A stretch of DNA of 64,000 bases from assembly GCF_000143535.2 (NCBI RefSeq), contig NC_037318.1, positions 372,001 to 436,000 on the forward strand, written 5' to 3'. Numbering within the stretch: the first letter of the stretch is position 1; every line of letters begins with the position of its first letter. Position numbers and translations under genes: made by a program. Under the pieces are notes generated by a model. It had not been told where the DNA came from. It did no database searches and worked only from the letters and a program-made list of their open reading frames with translations. This DNA comes from Botrytis cinerea B05.10. Its lineage: Eukaryota > Ascomycota > Leotiomycetes > Helotiales > Sclerotiniaceae. Shown here piece by piece: positions 1 to 11,239 of this stretch.

Positions 1-1929
1 CCTGCTACAAAAACTTCGCATATAACCCAACACGCCCCCCAAAATCCTCGTTCCGAAAAGTATAAAGAAATACATAAATCCAATCCAAAACAGCATTCCC
101 ACATCCCACATCCAACACTCTAGACTCCCAGATTCCACTCATCTCATCTCATCTCATCATTTTCTTTCCCTTTCCCATTCTCCAGCAACTCTGAATTCCG
201 ATTCCTATTCTTACCCAGCCCAACCTCCTCCAAACATTTTTCCCAATATCCAGATATCCACACATCCTCCACTCCACACCCTTCTTCCCGATCAGCTATC
301 TCCACTTTACTCCAATCACAACTCGCAATTCACAACATCTCTTCTCTTCTCTTCTCTTCTCTTCTCTTCTCTTCTCTTCTCTTCTCTTCTCTTCTCTTCT
401 CTTCTCTTCTCTTCTCTTCTCTTCTCTTCTCTTCTCTTCTCTTCTCTTCTCTTCTCTTCGCACCCATCACCATCATTCCCCATAGATTCTCACTCTCATT
501 TCCACACCCCCTCAATAAACTCCCACCATTATCCCAAGAAAAAAAAGAATCCCAAGAGACACCCTCCCCCTCCCCCTCACAAATCTCATCCCAAGTCCTC
601 CAATACGCAAGCAGTATCTACAAACGAAGGATACGACTCCCCAATCATACAAAATAACATCCTACCGAAGTCCACCCCCATCCATACTCCACATTATCCG
701 AAACCCAGGCAGGTGATTCTACTCAAGTTTCAAAAGAGTTGTTTATAGTTACATAATTTAATACGTTTCTAAATTGACGAGAGGGTCTTATTCATCACTT
801 CGTTATATCACGTTCTATATTCATATCCATATCCAGTATCTCTTACCTCACCTCACCTCACCATTCCAAGACATAGCTCTCTGCCACCCCCTCATCCCAT
901 CCCATCCCCTCCCATCTCCCCGTCCCTCCACCCCTCCAGTATTTTTCTCTCTCCCTGCCCTCACAAAACCCACCACTAAACATACTTCCCTCTTTATCCT
1001 TCTATACTTCCCCCCTAATCCCCTCACTCCATCATATCCTAACCCTCTCCACTCCCCTCCCCTCATCTTCACCCCAACAAACTCATAATCCAACATACAC
1101 ACATACATATATACACATATACACACATACACACATACATACATCATTCATTCTAGAACCCAACAGTAAAATCAACATCAAAATCAACGTACAGAATTCC
1201 ACCCTTCCCACTCCCGTCCCCCACTGTTTACCTAAGTTCCACGGTTCACAGCTTAAAAGAGTCATCGCAGCTCATTCCTTCACTTCGCTATACCTACATA
1301 CCTACATACATATCTACTTAGATACTCTGTTCCATTTTTTTACCCCTCATTCCAATTCCCATTCCCATTCCCATAACCATAAATTTAGTTTCACAATTCG
1401 CAAACTTACATTCACACTCACACACACATCGATTTAGATTCAGATTCAGATTCAGATTTACATCCTTATAAAAATTCCAATGTTTATTTCCTATCTCTCT
1501 CTCCATCCTACTCTTCACTCCCTTTTCCCTTCCTCCCACCTCCCCTTTCTCTTCTTTTCTTCTTTTCTCCCCTCTTCCCCTCTTTTCCTCCCTTCCTCTT
1601 CCCTTCCCTTCCCTTTTCCACTCATCTCAATTCTCCACATATATCCACCCCCACCAAAAGATACATACATATGCACGCCAAAAGCTAGTCCAATACTTCG
1701 CCTATTCATGATATCATATACTTCATAAACGATGCTTACTAAACTATCTTGTCCGTAGACAGGTTTCTCCGCTCCAGAAAATGCATTGTAACGAAAACAG
1801 ACTTATTTGCACCAACCAACCATCTAAATCGATATATGGTCTATCCACCTCCACCCGCATCAAGTCATCATCCACCTAACAAATATCTATTAACCCCGTG
1901 ATTTAAATCTCAACTCATAAAACCGCACT
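1..1929. other. Gene-free, pyrimidine-rich low-complexity region
   Basis: No recognisable gene. The + strand is strongly C/T-rich with many short tandem runs: a TCATC-type run near 140-160, a CTTCT array (listed separately), a CTCAC run near 845-860, CA/TA-rich tracts near 1095-1145, CCCATT repeats near 1355-1372 and GATTCA repeats near 1437-1460. The open frames here encode only S/P/T- or R/E-rich low-complexity strings, which is what a biased strand gives by chance. The part next to 1930 is probably the 3' flank of the isocitrate dehydrogenase gene. Confidence 0.7.
341..459. repeat. (CTTCT)n pentanucleotide microsatellite
   Basis: About 24 uninterrupted copies of the 5-bp unit CTTCT. On the minus strand it reads as a run of the residues REEKR in a spurious open frame. 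It is a perfect array and so is likely to be length-polymorphic. Confidence 0.97.
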
Positions 1930-3423
1930 CTACAACTTCTCCTTCAAAAGCCCCTTCATCCTCCTCTCAACTGCCTCCAAATATTCTCCAGTGGTAACAT
2001 AATCTCCTTTTCCGGTGTTTCCACAAGCCAATGCCAAATCCTTTGTCATAATTCCCTCCTTGTCAACAACATCCACACAAGCTTGTTCCAAACTCTCTGC
2101 AAAGGCCACAACTTCTGGAGTATTATCCAAGTTACCTCTTTGAATCAAACCTCTTGTCCAGGCAAAGATTGATGCGATAGGGTTTGTGGATGTAGGGTTA
2201 CCCTTTTGATGTTCGCGGTAATGACGGGTGACGGTTCCGTGGGCGGCTTCAGATTCGAAGGTCTTTCCATCGGGGGTGATGAGAACTGAGGTCATAAGAC
2301 CGAGGGAACCAAATCCTTGGGCTACAATGTCAGATTGGACATCTCCGTCATAGTCTGTTTTAGGAGTTAGTTTATTTCATGTGGAAACATAAATTATGTA
2401 GACAAAAAAACATACTCTTCAAGGCCATAACATAACCACCTGAACTCTTCATCATTTGCGCAACCATGTCATCGATCAATCGATGTTCATACCAGATGTT
2501 CTTCGCCTCAAATTGAGTCTTGTATTCCTTTTGGAAAATCTCCTCAAAGATATCCTTGAATCTACCATCATACTTCTTCAAAATTGTGTTCTTGGTGCTC
2601 ATATACAGAGGCAATCCCTTGTTAAGAGCCATCTTGAAACTGGCATGCGCAAATCCGCTAATGGATTCATCGGTATTGTATTGGGTTTGAGCAACTCCTC
2701 CTCCTGATTTGAAATCATAGACAACGGTTTCGGTTGGCTTGCCATCCTTTGGAGTAAAAGTCATGGTAAGAGTACCTGGACCCGGAACCACCATATCTTT
2801 GGCTCGGTATTGATCTCCAAATGCATGACGACCGATGATGATAGGCTTTTTCCAGCCGGGAACGAGACGTGGGATACGTGGAATAACGATAGGTTCGCGG
2901 AAGACGGTTCCTCCTAGATGATTACGGATGGTACCGTTTGGTGAGAGCCACACTATTGAAAACTTGTTAGTTTCCTTCCTAGCTTCCCATTTTCGCGGAT
3001 GTATGCAATATTATTTTAGGAGGAAAACTCACTCTGCTTCAAATTGAATTCCTTAACTCTAGCTTCATCTGGGGTAATAGTAGCACACTTGACACCGACA
3101 GAATACTTCTTAATAGCCTCTGCCGCATCAATTGTGACCTGATCATTGGTCTGATCTCTATACTCCAACCCCAAATCATAATATTTCAGATCAACATCCA
3201 AATAAGGGTGAATGAATTTATCCTTGATATCCTTCCAGATAATGCGGGTCATTTCGTCACCATCCAATTCCACAATTGGATTCTTGACCTTGATTTTTTG
3301 GAAAGAAGCTGCGGATGCCATGGTGCGCGATTGTGTAATGGCGCTGCCAAATCGTGGGGTGAAGATTGAGGTTCGAGGTGCGCTGCGAAGAAGGGAAGAG
3401 GTAATACTGCGGTGGAGAGACAT
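1930..3423 (-). CDS. IDP1: NADP-dependent isocitrate dehydrogenase, mitochondrial type
   Basis: Oxidatively decarboxylates isocitrate to 2-oxoglutarate and makes NADPH. Three exons: 3033-3423, 2416-2952, 1930-2354, with GT..AG introns (donors GTGAG and GTATG); 450 residues, normal for the family. An N-terminal Arg/Ser-rich, acid-free leader of about 34 residues looks like a mitochondrial presequence. The family core starts at [21 protein letters not shown]. Also seen are [19 protein letters not shown] (substrate-binding segment), DDMVAQ with NYDGDVQSD across the second splice, and the cofactor-loop segment [16 protein letters not shown]. The start at 3423 (MSLHRS) gives the full presequence; a second ATG at residue 35 has a stronger Kozak context (see findings). 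The protein ends KEKL, which does not fit a classic peroxisomal tripeptide. Identity is very secure. Confidence 0.97.
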
Positions 3424-5312
3424 TTTCGAAAAAGGTGCAGACGAGGCTACTTGATAAAGAACTCGACGGCTACTCTGCTTGGTCGATCGGACGTTTGGAA
3501 TTCCTAGCTGCAATGCGCTTGCTTGTACCGAGGACCAGTGAGGAACGTGGGGGATTTCTTAACCGCGGGGAAGCAGACGATGTCTCGGAGGGAGGGAACG
3601 AGGGAGGAATTGAAGACTCGAGAGAGATATGCTCGGGTCAATTCTACGTTGTATATTGTGTATGTGTATAGAAAAAGCAGAATAACTTTAAATAAAGACG
3701 GGAAAGAGGGGAGGAGAGGAAGGAATTTTCCAAGCTCAAGCTTTCTGGTCGATAACGGAGTCACATCTAAACAATGGATGACCACACATCCACATTTTCA
3801 ATACATAATGAATTTGGCACATCTTATTCCATTTTATTCATCCAGATCGCACGTTACTCATTCTATTATCCCATCATTATCCAATCCATTGACTCCATTC
3901 TCCATTCTCCCCCAATCCATACTTCGCTCCCGCTTTCACTCGACCCATGGAATCTATGGACAGAGCAGTAAATCGCAACATTCGTCTAATTCGCCGAACC
4001 CGGAAACCACAAAACAGCCAGAGGGCTACACAGAGCATCAGAAAACCACTCACTCAATTCATCCACCACAGGCAAAATATCTCTCTCCTCCATCCGATCA
4101 CCACATCTAGAAAAATCCATCAGCTGTGCCCCGCCTACGAATCAAAAGCTCTATCCGACAACGGAGCTTTTCCATAACATTTTCCTCTGCAGCTCCCCCC
4201 ACCCCACATCGGTTGATTTAGCAGCGGCCAAATGGCGGATTGGCGATGCTGCATCAATTGCGAGGAGACGTGCTAGTAGGCCAGGGTCCAATTTGCAAGG
4301 GCTGCTTCGGAAATTGTTCCGGAAAAGATTGAGAGCTTTCTTTATCACGTGGAATGTGGATGGGGTGAGACGGGTTGAGGAACGGCATGAATGGAACCAT
4401 CAGACCAACAGTTTTCAAGAATTCGAGGTCTCAAGACGAATTCCATTACGAACTCAGACTTTGTGGATGAGACGGACTATTAGGCGTAGATCCTATTTCG
4501 ATGATATCATGGCCATCCTATGTTTCACTCTCACATATAACTAACAAGTAGTCAAGTAGCTACGCGTAACGCTAGAGGCACGATAATCTCTCTGTAACTA
4601 CTTTCCCTTGATTCTACTCCCGTTCTACTCAGACTTACTACCAATTTACGCATAGCCTACCACGAAGCAGATGTAGAAAACTCGTCTTCTTCTTCCATAG
4701 CTCATCTTCTAGCATCTCATCAAGAATAAGAAAAGAAATAACCCTAGTTATAGAACTTCTGATATGATTACACTTCTACATCCGCAATCAATTGACGATC
4801 TTCTCTCCTCTCGCTAACACTTTTATCCCTTTTCCTTCTGACTAGCGCATCTTGATAGTATGAATTCTTCTTGAACAAATCATTGATGCATACATATCAA
4901 TATCAAGTAGCCACAAGCATCCAAATTTAATTCATCAAGAAAGTACCCAATAAGCATCATTCCTTTGCTTTTATTCATTCCTTGACTATTCTCTATGAAT
5001 CTTTGGAGAAACAATAAGCCCTTGATTTCTCAATATTTTCCTAGCCCCCAGTATCGTACAAATGATGCATCTTTCCTTAACCCCTTTGCATTTAGAAGCG
5101 AACTAGATATCAATACCTTGCCCCTAACTCCGAGAAAGAAAGAAATCCATCCATTCATAAAAACCCCCTTCCCTTCCTATAAAATACAATCTCAATATCA
5201 AATTCCCCGAATTAGTGTTGCAGCGCTTCAAGTTCTATATCTCCTTGATAAACAAAGCCTCCATGGCTTAGAGCACGTGCAGATGAATCATGCTCAGTAA
5301 GCTAAAGATCGT
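3424..5312. other. Intergenic region upstream of isocitrate dehydrogenase
   Basis: I see no supportable gene. The open frames (for example 3523-4110 and 4293-4544 on +) are His/Ser/Ile-rich, lack recognisable motifs, and partly lie antisense to the 5' end of the isocitrate dehydrogenase gene. It should contain that gene's promoter and the 3' flank of the Iec3-like gene. Confidence 0.5.
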
Positions 5313-6711
5313 TTAATCAATCGGACCAAAAGGATGCGGAGTTGGACCCGTGTCAACAGGCGATGAATTCTTTGCTCTCGGTTTGCTCTTTCTTGAGATC
5401 GAGGAAGGAGTTGATTCGCCAGGTGGATCAGACTTTTTCTTTGACGGTCTTTGTCTTTTAGTCCTATTGATTGGGTTACCGGATTTGGGTGTATATCCAC
5501 CATCATCTTCAGCATCTCGCTTTCGTTTGATTTTAGAGCTGTTTCCGCTTAAAGTAGCATCATAGCCAATGCCATCCTCTTCAACAATTTCCAAGGAATC
5601 TTGACGAGCGGGCGCGGGAATGTGAATGCGTTTTCCTGCTCCACGTAAAGCACCAGGCTTGGTGTTTATTTTTTCAATAGGACCTTCCCCATCTTGAAGA
5701 AATATCTTAGGCTCATGACGTCTGAGCCAGTTGAGAACACTATGAGTATTCTTGAGTGTAACATCTTGTGCTGTGGGAGGATAGACGACGGTTGCCATGC
5801 CAGGGACTACATTTATGGACGCATCAACTTCGTGAAGGTATTTATCCATTTCCTCCAGAGACATGTAACCAATTGGATGCGTCTTGCCCGATTGAGGCTC
5901 GAAATCGGCCAACGATTCAGGAGAGACGTGAGGATTCATCAAAGATATATGTGGAACGGTCGACATGAGTTTCGCAAGAGATTGGGTTGGTTTATCCGTA
6001 ATATTCGTGTCATCTCTGTCTTTTAATAAATCCTGGAGCTCCTTATAAAGGGCTTGGCCTTCAGGTGATGTGTCTTCGGCAGCTTGTGCAAGCTCTTCTT
6101 TTGTGACCAAAGCAGGAACGTCTGCAAGAGCAGGTCCGCCGACGCTTAAATCGATACGCTTATCTGCTGGTATTTGAGCAGAGTTGTTAATATCTAGTAG
6201 TAGATCCATGAGTCGGCTGTGAATCCCTATGTTAGCTAAAGTTCCTGAAAGCAAATTCGAATCTTCACTAACTCATTTTCGCGCGCCAACTTCTTCGCTG
6301 TCTCATCTGCCAACTGCTCCTCCATAAATAGATGATTATTTTGGCGCATAGCTTCATCGAACTTTATTCGCATTTTGCGATATTTCTTTCTATAGTCGCA
6401 CATGTTAGCTGGCGATCGTGCTAACCAGAGAGGTAACTTGTGGGCGTGTTTGTGATGTTGGGTTTGCAAGGTTGTGTTTGCACCAGCACGAGTGAGTGCT
6501 TGAGTGATGGAGAATTGGGTACGGTCACAATCATTCCCGAAAGCTCTCCAAGTGAATATTTCGAGAAATGCTAGAATAGAATTGAGGAAGTGACATACCG
6601 AAACGACTTGTATGGAGGCGGTTTGACTCCATCGAGCGGACTGCTTTGAGCACCTTCCTCGTGCCCTGCAATATCCTCACCCAAGATTTCTTCATCGAGG
6701 GACGACGTCAT
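5313..6711 (-). CDS. iec3: INO80 chromatin-remodelling complex subunit, Iec3-like
   Basis: Predicted nuclear subunit of the INO80 nucleosome-remodelling complex. Exons 6599-6711, 6273-6389 and 5313-6216 join in frame to 377 residues. The second junction rebuilds a continuous coiled segment ending ENDRLMDLLLDINNSAQIP; the first gives KSFRKKYRKMRIKFDEAM. This Lys/Arg-rich helix followed by the L/D-rich segment is the signature of the fungal Iec3 (Ino80_Iec3) domain, at about residues 32-95. The rest is polar, with a basic C-terminal region (KRKRDAED, RTKRQRPSKKKSDPP) that fits nuclear import and DNA contact. The start at 6711 gives an acidic N-terminus in good context. It lies head to head with the Nop13-like gene, 388 bp between ATGs. 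Family assignment is from memory of the domain. Confidence 0.82.
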
Positions 6712-7099
6712 ATTCGACTATATTATCCTCAAGTAAGGAATCGTAGCGGTTTCTTGATGGGATGGTTGTCGATGAAATTGTTGTTGTTGTAACAAAATCA
6801 AGGAAAAGATCACCGTCGTCGCAGAACCGAGATTGATCATTGAATAAGAATGAAGCATATATTTAGAGCATCATCAGGCTGAGAGTTCTTGAGATTAGTT
6901 CAGGGTGAAAATAGCCTGTGCACTACAACAACAGCGCAGCCTTCTCAGGGAAAGCTCAAAAGGCTAGTCCAGACCTCGTTAGATCCGGGTTATCTTATCA
7001 CCGTATCGCCGACGAGGAAAGTTTCTCGATAAGAAATTTTGATGGATTAATTTTATTGGAGATACATATTTTATCAATTGCCTTGCATTTCCAACCACA
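6712..7099. promoter_or_regulatory. Bidirectional promoter region between Iec3-like and Nop13-like genes
   Basis: These 388 bp separate two divergent start codons, so both promoters and both 5' UTRs must fit here unless unseen non-coding exons exist. There is a short GTT triplet run (minus strand AAC) near 6778-6792. I see no convincing TATA box, as is common for housekeeping genes. Confidence 0.55.
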
Positions 7100-8587
7100 A
7101 TGGCACCATTAATTGTTGAATCAGACGCCATGGACTCAGTGAAAGATCACAAGAAAGAGAGAAAGGAGAAGAAGGAAAAGAAAGAGAGCAAAAAGAGAAA
7201 GTCGAGTGCTATTACAGAACAACCAGTTTCCACCGAGTCAATGGATATCGATACAGAGATGACAGGTGCTGATGAAACAACCCCAATCGAATCTAAAAAG
7301 AAGCGCTCGAAGAAGGAGAAGAAAGATAAGAAAGAGGAACCAGTTGAGGCTTCAGAGGAAATGGACGAAGCAAATTCAACAGAAACTCAAGAAGAAATCG
7401 CAGAAACAAATAACGATGAAACATCTGAAGAACCACCAACCAAAAAACGCAAATCCTCCGTTGACGAAATTGAAGTCGATATCACTCTCCCAGAACCTCC
7501 TTCCAAGAAAGCTCTCCGTCGTCTGAAGAAAGGAAAACCACTTCCCCCTTCCAAATCTGGCGCAGAATCCTCTCCCGAACCCGAAGCCAAAAAGAAGGCC
7601 GAAGTAGAAAAGCGTTCAGGTCATGGTGTGTGGGTAGGAAATTTACCTTGGAGTGTATCAAAAGAAGAATTACGCAAATGGTTTGTGGAATTCTCGGATC
7701 TTGAAGAGGAGCACATCACCAGAATTCATATGCCTGGTCCTAATGATGGAAAGCCTGCGAACAAGGTGGAGAAGAAGTTTGGAAAGCCCGTTCATAATAA
7801 GGGATTTGCTTATGTGGATTTTGCTACGGAGGAACAGGTCAAATTGGCAGTTGAATTATCTGAACAGTTGCTCACTGGCCGAAGACTTCTCATTAAAGAC
7901 AACAAATCTTTTGAGGGCCGACCAGAAAAGAAGGAGGCTGTAATTGAAGGGAAGCCACCCAGCAAGAAGATCTTTGTCGGCAACTTACGATTTGATGCTA
8001 CGGAAGAAGTTATCAAGGAGCATTTTGAAAAGTGTGGAGCCATTGAAAAGATTCACGTTGCGACATTCGAAGATTCTGGAAAATGCAAAGGTTACGCGTG
8101 GGTTACATTCGAGGAAGTATCAGCTGCGCAGAGTGCAGTTAAGGGTTGGGTTTTAATCGAAGAAGATCTCTCCGATGCGGAATCTTCATCTGAGTCCAGC
8201 GATTCCGATTCCGATTCCGATTCAGAAAACGAAACCAAACCAAAAGCAGAGAAGTCAAAGAAACCAAAAACTAAAACGAGAAAATGGTGGGTGAACAAGA
8301 TTCAAGGACGTCCTTTACGTATGGAATTTGCAGAGGATGATCAATTGAGATATAAGAAGCGATATGGAAAGGATGGATCCAAGAACCCCAACGAAAGACA
8401 CCCACGCGAGGAACGTGAATCTGGTGGTAGAGTTGGAGCTAATGATGAGCCTGTCGTGCCGAGAGTTCCAGGAGAAAAGAGGGAGAGACCAGAGAGACCT
8501 GTTAAGAAAGTTGAGTACAGATCATCTTATGCACCACGTCTGACGGGTGGTATTGTAGAGAGTGAAGGAAAGAAAACTAAGTTGTAG
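7100..8587 (+). CDS. nop13: Nucleolar RNA-binding protein with two RRMs, Nop13-like
   Basis: Likely a nucleolar pre-ribosome-associated RNA-binding protein. Single exon, 495 residues. The first ~170 residues are a highly charged Lys/Glu-rich tail with repeated KKEKK and KKRKSS blocks, typical of nucleolar proteins. RRM1 starts about residue 175 (GVWVGNLPW as RNP2; KGFAYVDFA as RNP1). RRM2 starts about residue 287 (KIFVGNLRF as RNP2; KGYAWVTFE as RNP1). Between the RNP1 strand of RRM2 and its last strand (IQGRPLRMEFAED) lies an acidic Ser/Asp/Glu run followed by a Lys-rich stretch, an insertion that could mimic RNA. The C-terminus is Arg/Glu-rich. This domain order matches yeast Nop13/Nop12-type proteins; Nop13 is the better match because of the paired RRMs behind a long Lys-rich tail. 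Confidence 0.85.
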   Translation: MAPLIVESDAMDSVKDHKKERKEKKEKKESKKRKSSAITEQPVSTESMDIDTEMTGADETTPIESKKKRSKKEKKDKKEEPVEASEEMDEANSTETQEEIAETNNDETSEEPPTKKRKSSVDEIEVDITLPEPPSKKALRRLKKGKPLPPSKSGAESSPEPEAKKKAEVEKRSGHGVWVGNLPWSVSKEELRKWFVEFSDLEEEHITRIHMPGPNDGKPANKVEKKFGKPVHNKGFAYVDFATEEQVKLAVELSEQLLTGRRLLIKDNKSFEGRPEKKEAVIEGKPPSKKIFVGNLRFDATEEVIKEHFEKCGAIEKIHVATFEDSGKCKGYAWVTFEEVSAAQSAVKGWVLIEEDLSDAESSSESSDSDSDSDSENETKPKAEKSKKPKTKTRKWWVNKIQGRPLRMEFAEDDQLRYKKRYGKDGSKNPNERHPREERESGGRVGANDEPVVPRVPGEKRERPERPVKKVEYRSSYAPRLTGGIVESEGKKTKL

Positions 8588-9388
8588 TGGTAAAATGGTG
8601 TCTGCGGACGGGTTGGAGGATTGTAATGAAATATGTTTGTGCATCAAGTTTCCTCTTTTCCACAATAAACTTCTACATGCTCATCTCGCCATCTGTGCTT
8701 GTCCATTCACCATGTTATCCATTACCATTATTTATTCTAGCATATCATCTATTTCCATCACTCCAGACTCGTGACATACACAACATATTCCACTTCAAGA
8801 ACATACGCATTCGCACAGCACAAATTCCATATTCACAGACCAAGTAGGCCTCTTTTATTTCATCTCATTCATCTCACTCATATCACTTGCACAATTCTCA
8901 AACACCCGCAATACTCACAATGAATAGTAATTCCTATCTCTATGCTTCCATTCTTCTCCACCCTATCGCACAATACCATTCTCCCATCACCCCGCATACC
9001 CCGTCTCTCATTCACATATCCACCATCCTAAATCTCGATCCTACTCCCGCGTTCATAACGAAACCATAGACTTCCCTTCCTCTTCTTCCCAACTCCAGGC
9101 ATGCTAAAGTAATTCAAAAGGCAATACTCCCATCCAACCATACCCAAAGCCAATTTACTTCCCACTATCCTCTCGAGCATCAAGCCTGACCGACAGTCGT
9201 TTGGAAAAATCATACATATCTGCTTAGTTCCCAAAAGAGTGCGGAGGAGAGGAGTGAAATCGATCGTGTGGATATAATAAACCCATTCTGTGTAAGCTCC
9301 TCTCTAGCTCCACATTCTCCTCCCAGTATACCATTCCCTCGAATCATAATCCTCCTACCCCATCCCGTCATCCACTTCTGTCCCACAT
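8588..9388. other. Convergent intergenic region (3' flanks)
   Basis: Lies between two genes transcribed towards each other, so it holds two 3' UTRs and polyadenylation regions. AT-rich, with no supportable coding region. Confidence 0.6.
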
Positions 9389-11239
9389 CTACTGTAATCT
9401 TCCATCTCCCGCCTTATCCGCACTAGCTTTCGGCTGGAAATAATCCACCATCTTCGCTGCTTGCTCCACGTGCGAAAGAAGTTGTGGTCTGCTCAGCGTA
9501 TTGAGATTTCCATTGAGATTTCCAGCTTGATTTACGTTTCCAGAAGCAGCTCGTGCTTTGCTCCCAGATACCGCATTGCCCTTCGCATTGGCGTTGGAAT
9601 GTCCCTTTCCACCAGAGCCCATGCTGTTTCCCGCGACCTGGCTGTTCTTTCCAGCTTGGTTCAAATTATTCGAATCCCCAGTAGGTGGTACTTTAGCTCG
9701 ACTTTTTCTGGGTCGACCTCTTGTCTTAGAGTTGGGTTTCTGAACATCACTTGGACCATTCTTTGCATTTGGATTCGAAACCTGAACTTTCAAATTTCCA
9801 TTATTTCTGTTGGAATTCTGTGAACCGCCTTCTTTACCACTCGCATTTCCCGTATTCTGTCGCTTAACACCTTGGTTGCCAGTAGCGTTAGAGATTGAAT
9901 TCGAAGCTGGCCGCTTGAGATTATTGAGATTTTGGGGATACTTAAGTTGTGGTGAAGTCCCGTTATTCCTATTTTGTGCTTGTGCTCTTGCTAGTGCTTG
10001 TGCTTGTGCTTGGCCTTTTTCTGGACTATTTTGAGAAAATGCGCGGACTGGTTGTGGTGGTGGTGGCATACTAGACTTTTCTCTCAAATCCTGCGCTCGC
10101 ACAGCATCTTTTTGCTTTCGAAGGACGCCGTTGAAAACAGCCTCTTCACGTGGGTTTATTTGACCTGGGGCTTGAGCATTCCATTGTTGTTCTGGCATTC
10201 CAATTCTTGGAGCAGAAACACCAGAAGCCTCCTCGAGTCGTTTCTTTTCAGCTTTCTCTCTTGCATAAATCGCCTTTTGTTGTCTGCGCAAATAAGTGTC
10301 GACCACAAGAGTCATTTGGGATTCCGTCAGCTTTTGTACTTCCCCGGCTGATGTCATTCCATGGTTTAGAATCTGCTGCAGCATAAGATCTCTTTGCCTT
10401 TGGGAAATTGTGATCATTGGTCTATTTGGAGCTTTCTTCTGCTTCTGTTGTCCCTGTTGATCTTCTTGCTGTTGCTTAAGTCTTGCAAACGGCGTGGGAG
10501 CTTCCTGTCTTCGGGCAGCCTGTAAATCAATGGCAGGATTTGGATTAAGACGAATAAGAAAAGGTTCAACAATGTCGTGTCTTCCTCTAAGCTTCGCCTC
10601 GATATTTTCGACATACCATTTTGGCATATGTTCCATGCGTTTGATAGCCGTAACCCATTTTAAGTTCGTTGACTTATTTGTCAAATCAATCGAACCACCC
10701 CCAGTGTTGGCCATGTCCACAAAAACGGTTGCCAACATCATCTTAAGATCAAAACCATTAATTGACTTGGATTGAACTTGGACAGGAATGTAAAATTGTT
10801 GCCTGCCTTTCAAAGATTGCTCTTGTGCTAACGCATCCAGCTCTTTAAGTGATAGAGTATAAATAAAACCTATCACGGCGATTGGCTTCTTCGACTCGCA
10901 TTGTTCGATTCTTGTCGCAGGAGCTATAACAGGTCCCATTGGGATGTGCAATCTCTGATTGTAAAAGCTCTGTCGGATGTTTGGCTGGCCTAAGTTTCAC
11001 GGTCAGTGGTAATCGAAAACAGACATATTCAAGCAGATTGTACTTTTTTCGTTGATGAACCATTCCCATTCTTTCAAACCAGCGAGCGCAGAAAGAGTAC
11101 TGGAGGGAAATCTGTCCTTGAATTCTTGTTGCGATTCAGAATAATCGTATTGGAAGAATAGTGCAATGGAACAACCTCTCACTTGACGACGAAATTCATT
11201 CTGATCACTCAGAAATTTGGAAAGCTGCTGGATCGACAT
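9389..11239 (-). CDS. Conserved-looking AT-hook protein of unknown function
   Basis: Two exons, 11044-11239 and 9389-10989, join in frame (K|S at residues 65-66) to 598 residues. The donor GTACAA is unusual, but the acceptor CTTAG and the in-frame joint support it. Start chosen at the ATG at 11239; a frame open upstream through a possible CCTAG acceptor means an earlier exon is possible. Residues 1-240 look globular, with a hydrophobic strand (SIALFFQYDY) and segments such as VIGFIYTLSLKELDALAQ and MPKWYVENIEAKLRGRHDIVEPFL. The middle is Gln/Lys-rich with a predicted helix of REKAEKKRLEE type, and the last ~200 residues are Asn/Gly/Ser-rich. Near residue 490 is an AT-hook core (TRGRPRKSRAK), which suggests binding to AT-rich DNA in chromatin. 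I do not recognise the globular domain. Confidence 0.72.

Noticed and set aside
330..515. Minus-strand 61-residue frame of repeated REEKR
   Set aside because: It is a translation of the CTTCT microsatellite, with no flanking coding sequence.
774..1728. Several overlapping frames of 60-104 residues on both strands
   Set aside because: Low-complexity Pro/Ser/Thr or Val/Tyr/Met strings from pyrimidine-rich DNA; no motif, no splice partner.
3523..4110. 195-residue + strand frame upstream of isocitrate dehydrogenase
   Set aside because: Starts in the 5' flank of a minus-strand gene, His/Ser-rich, overlapped by other frames and without any recognisable domain.
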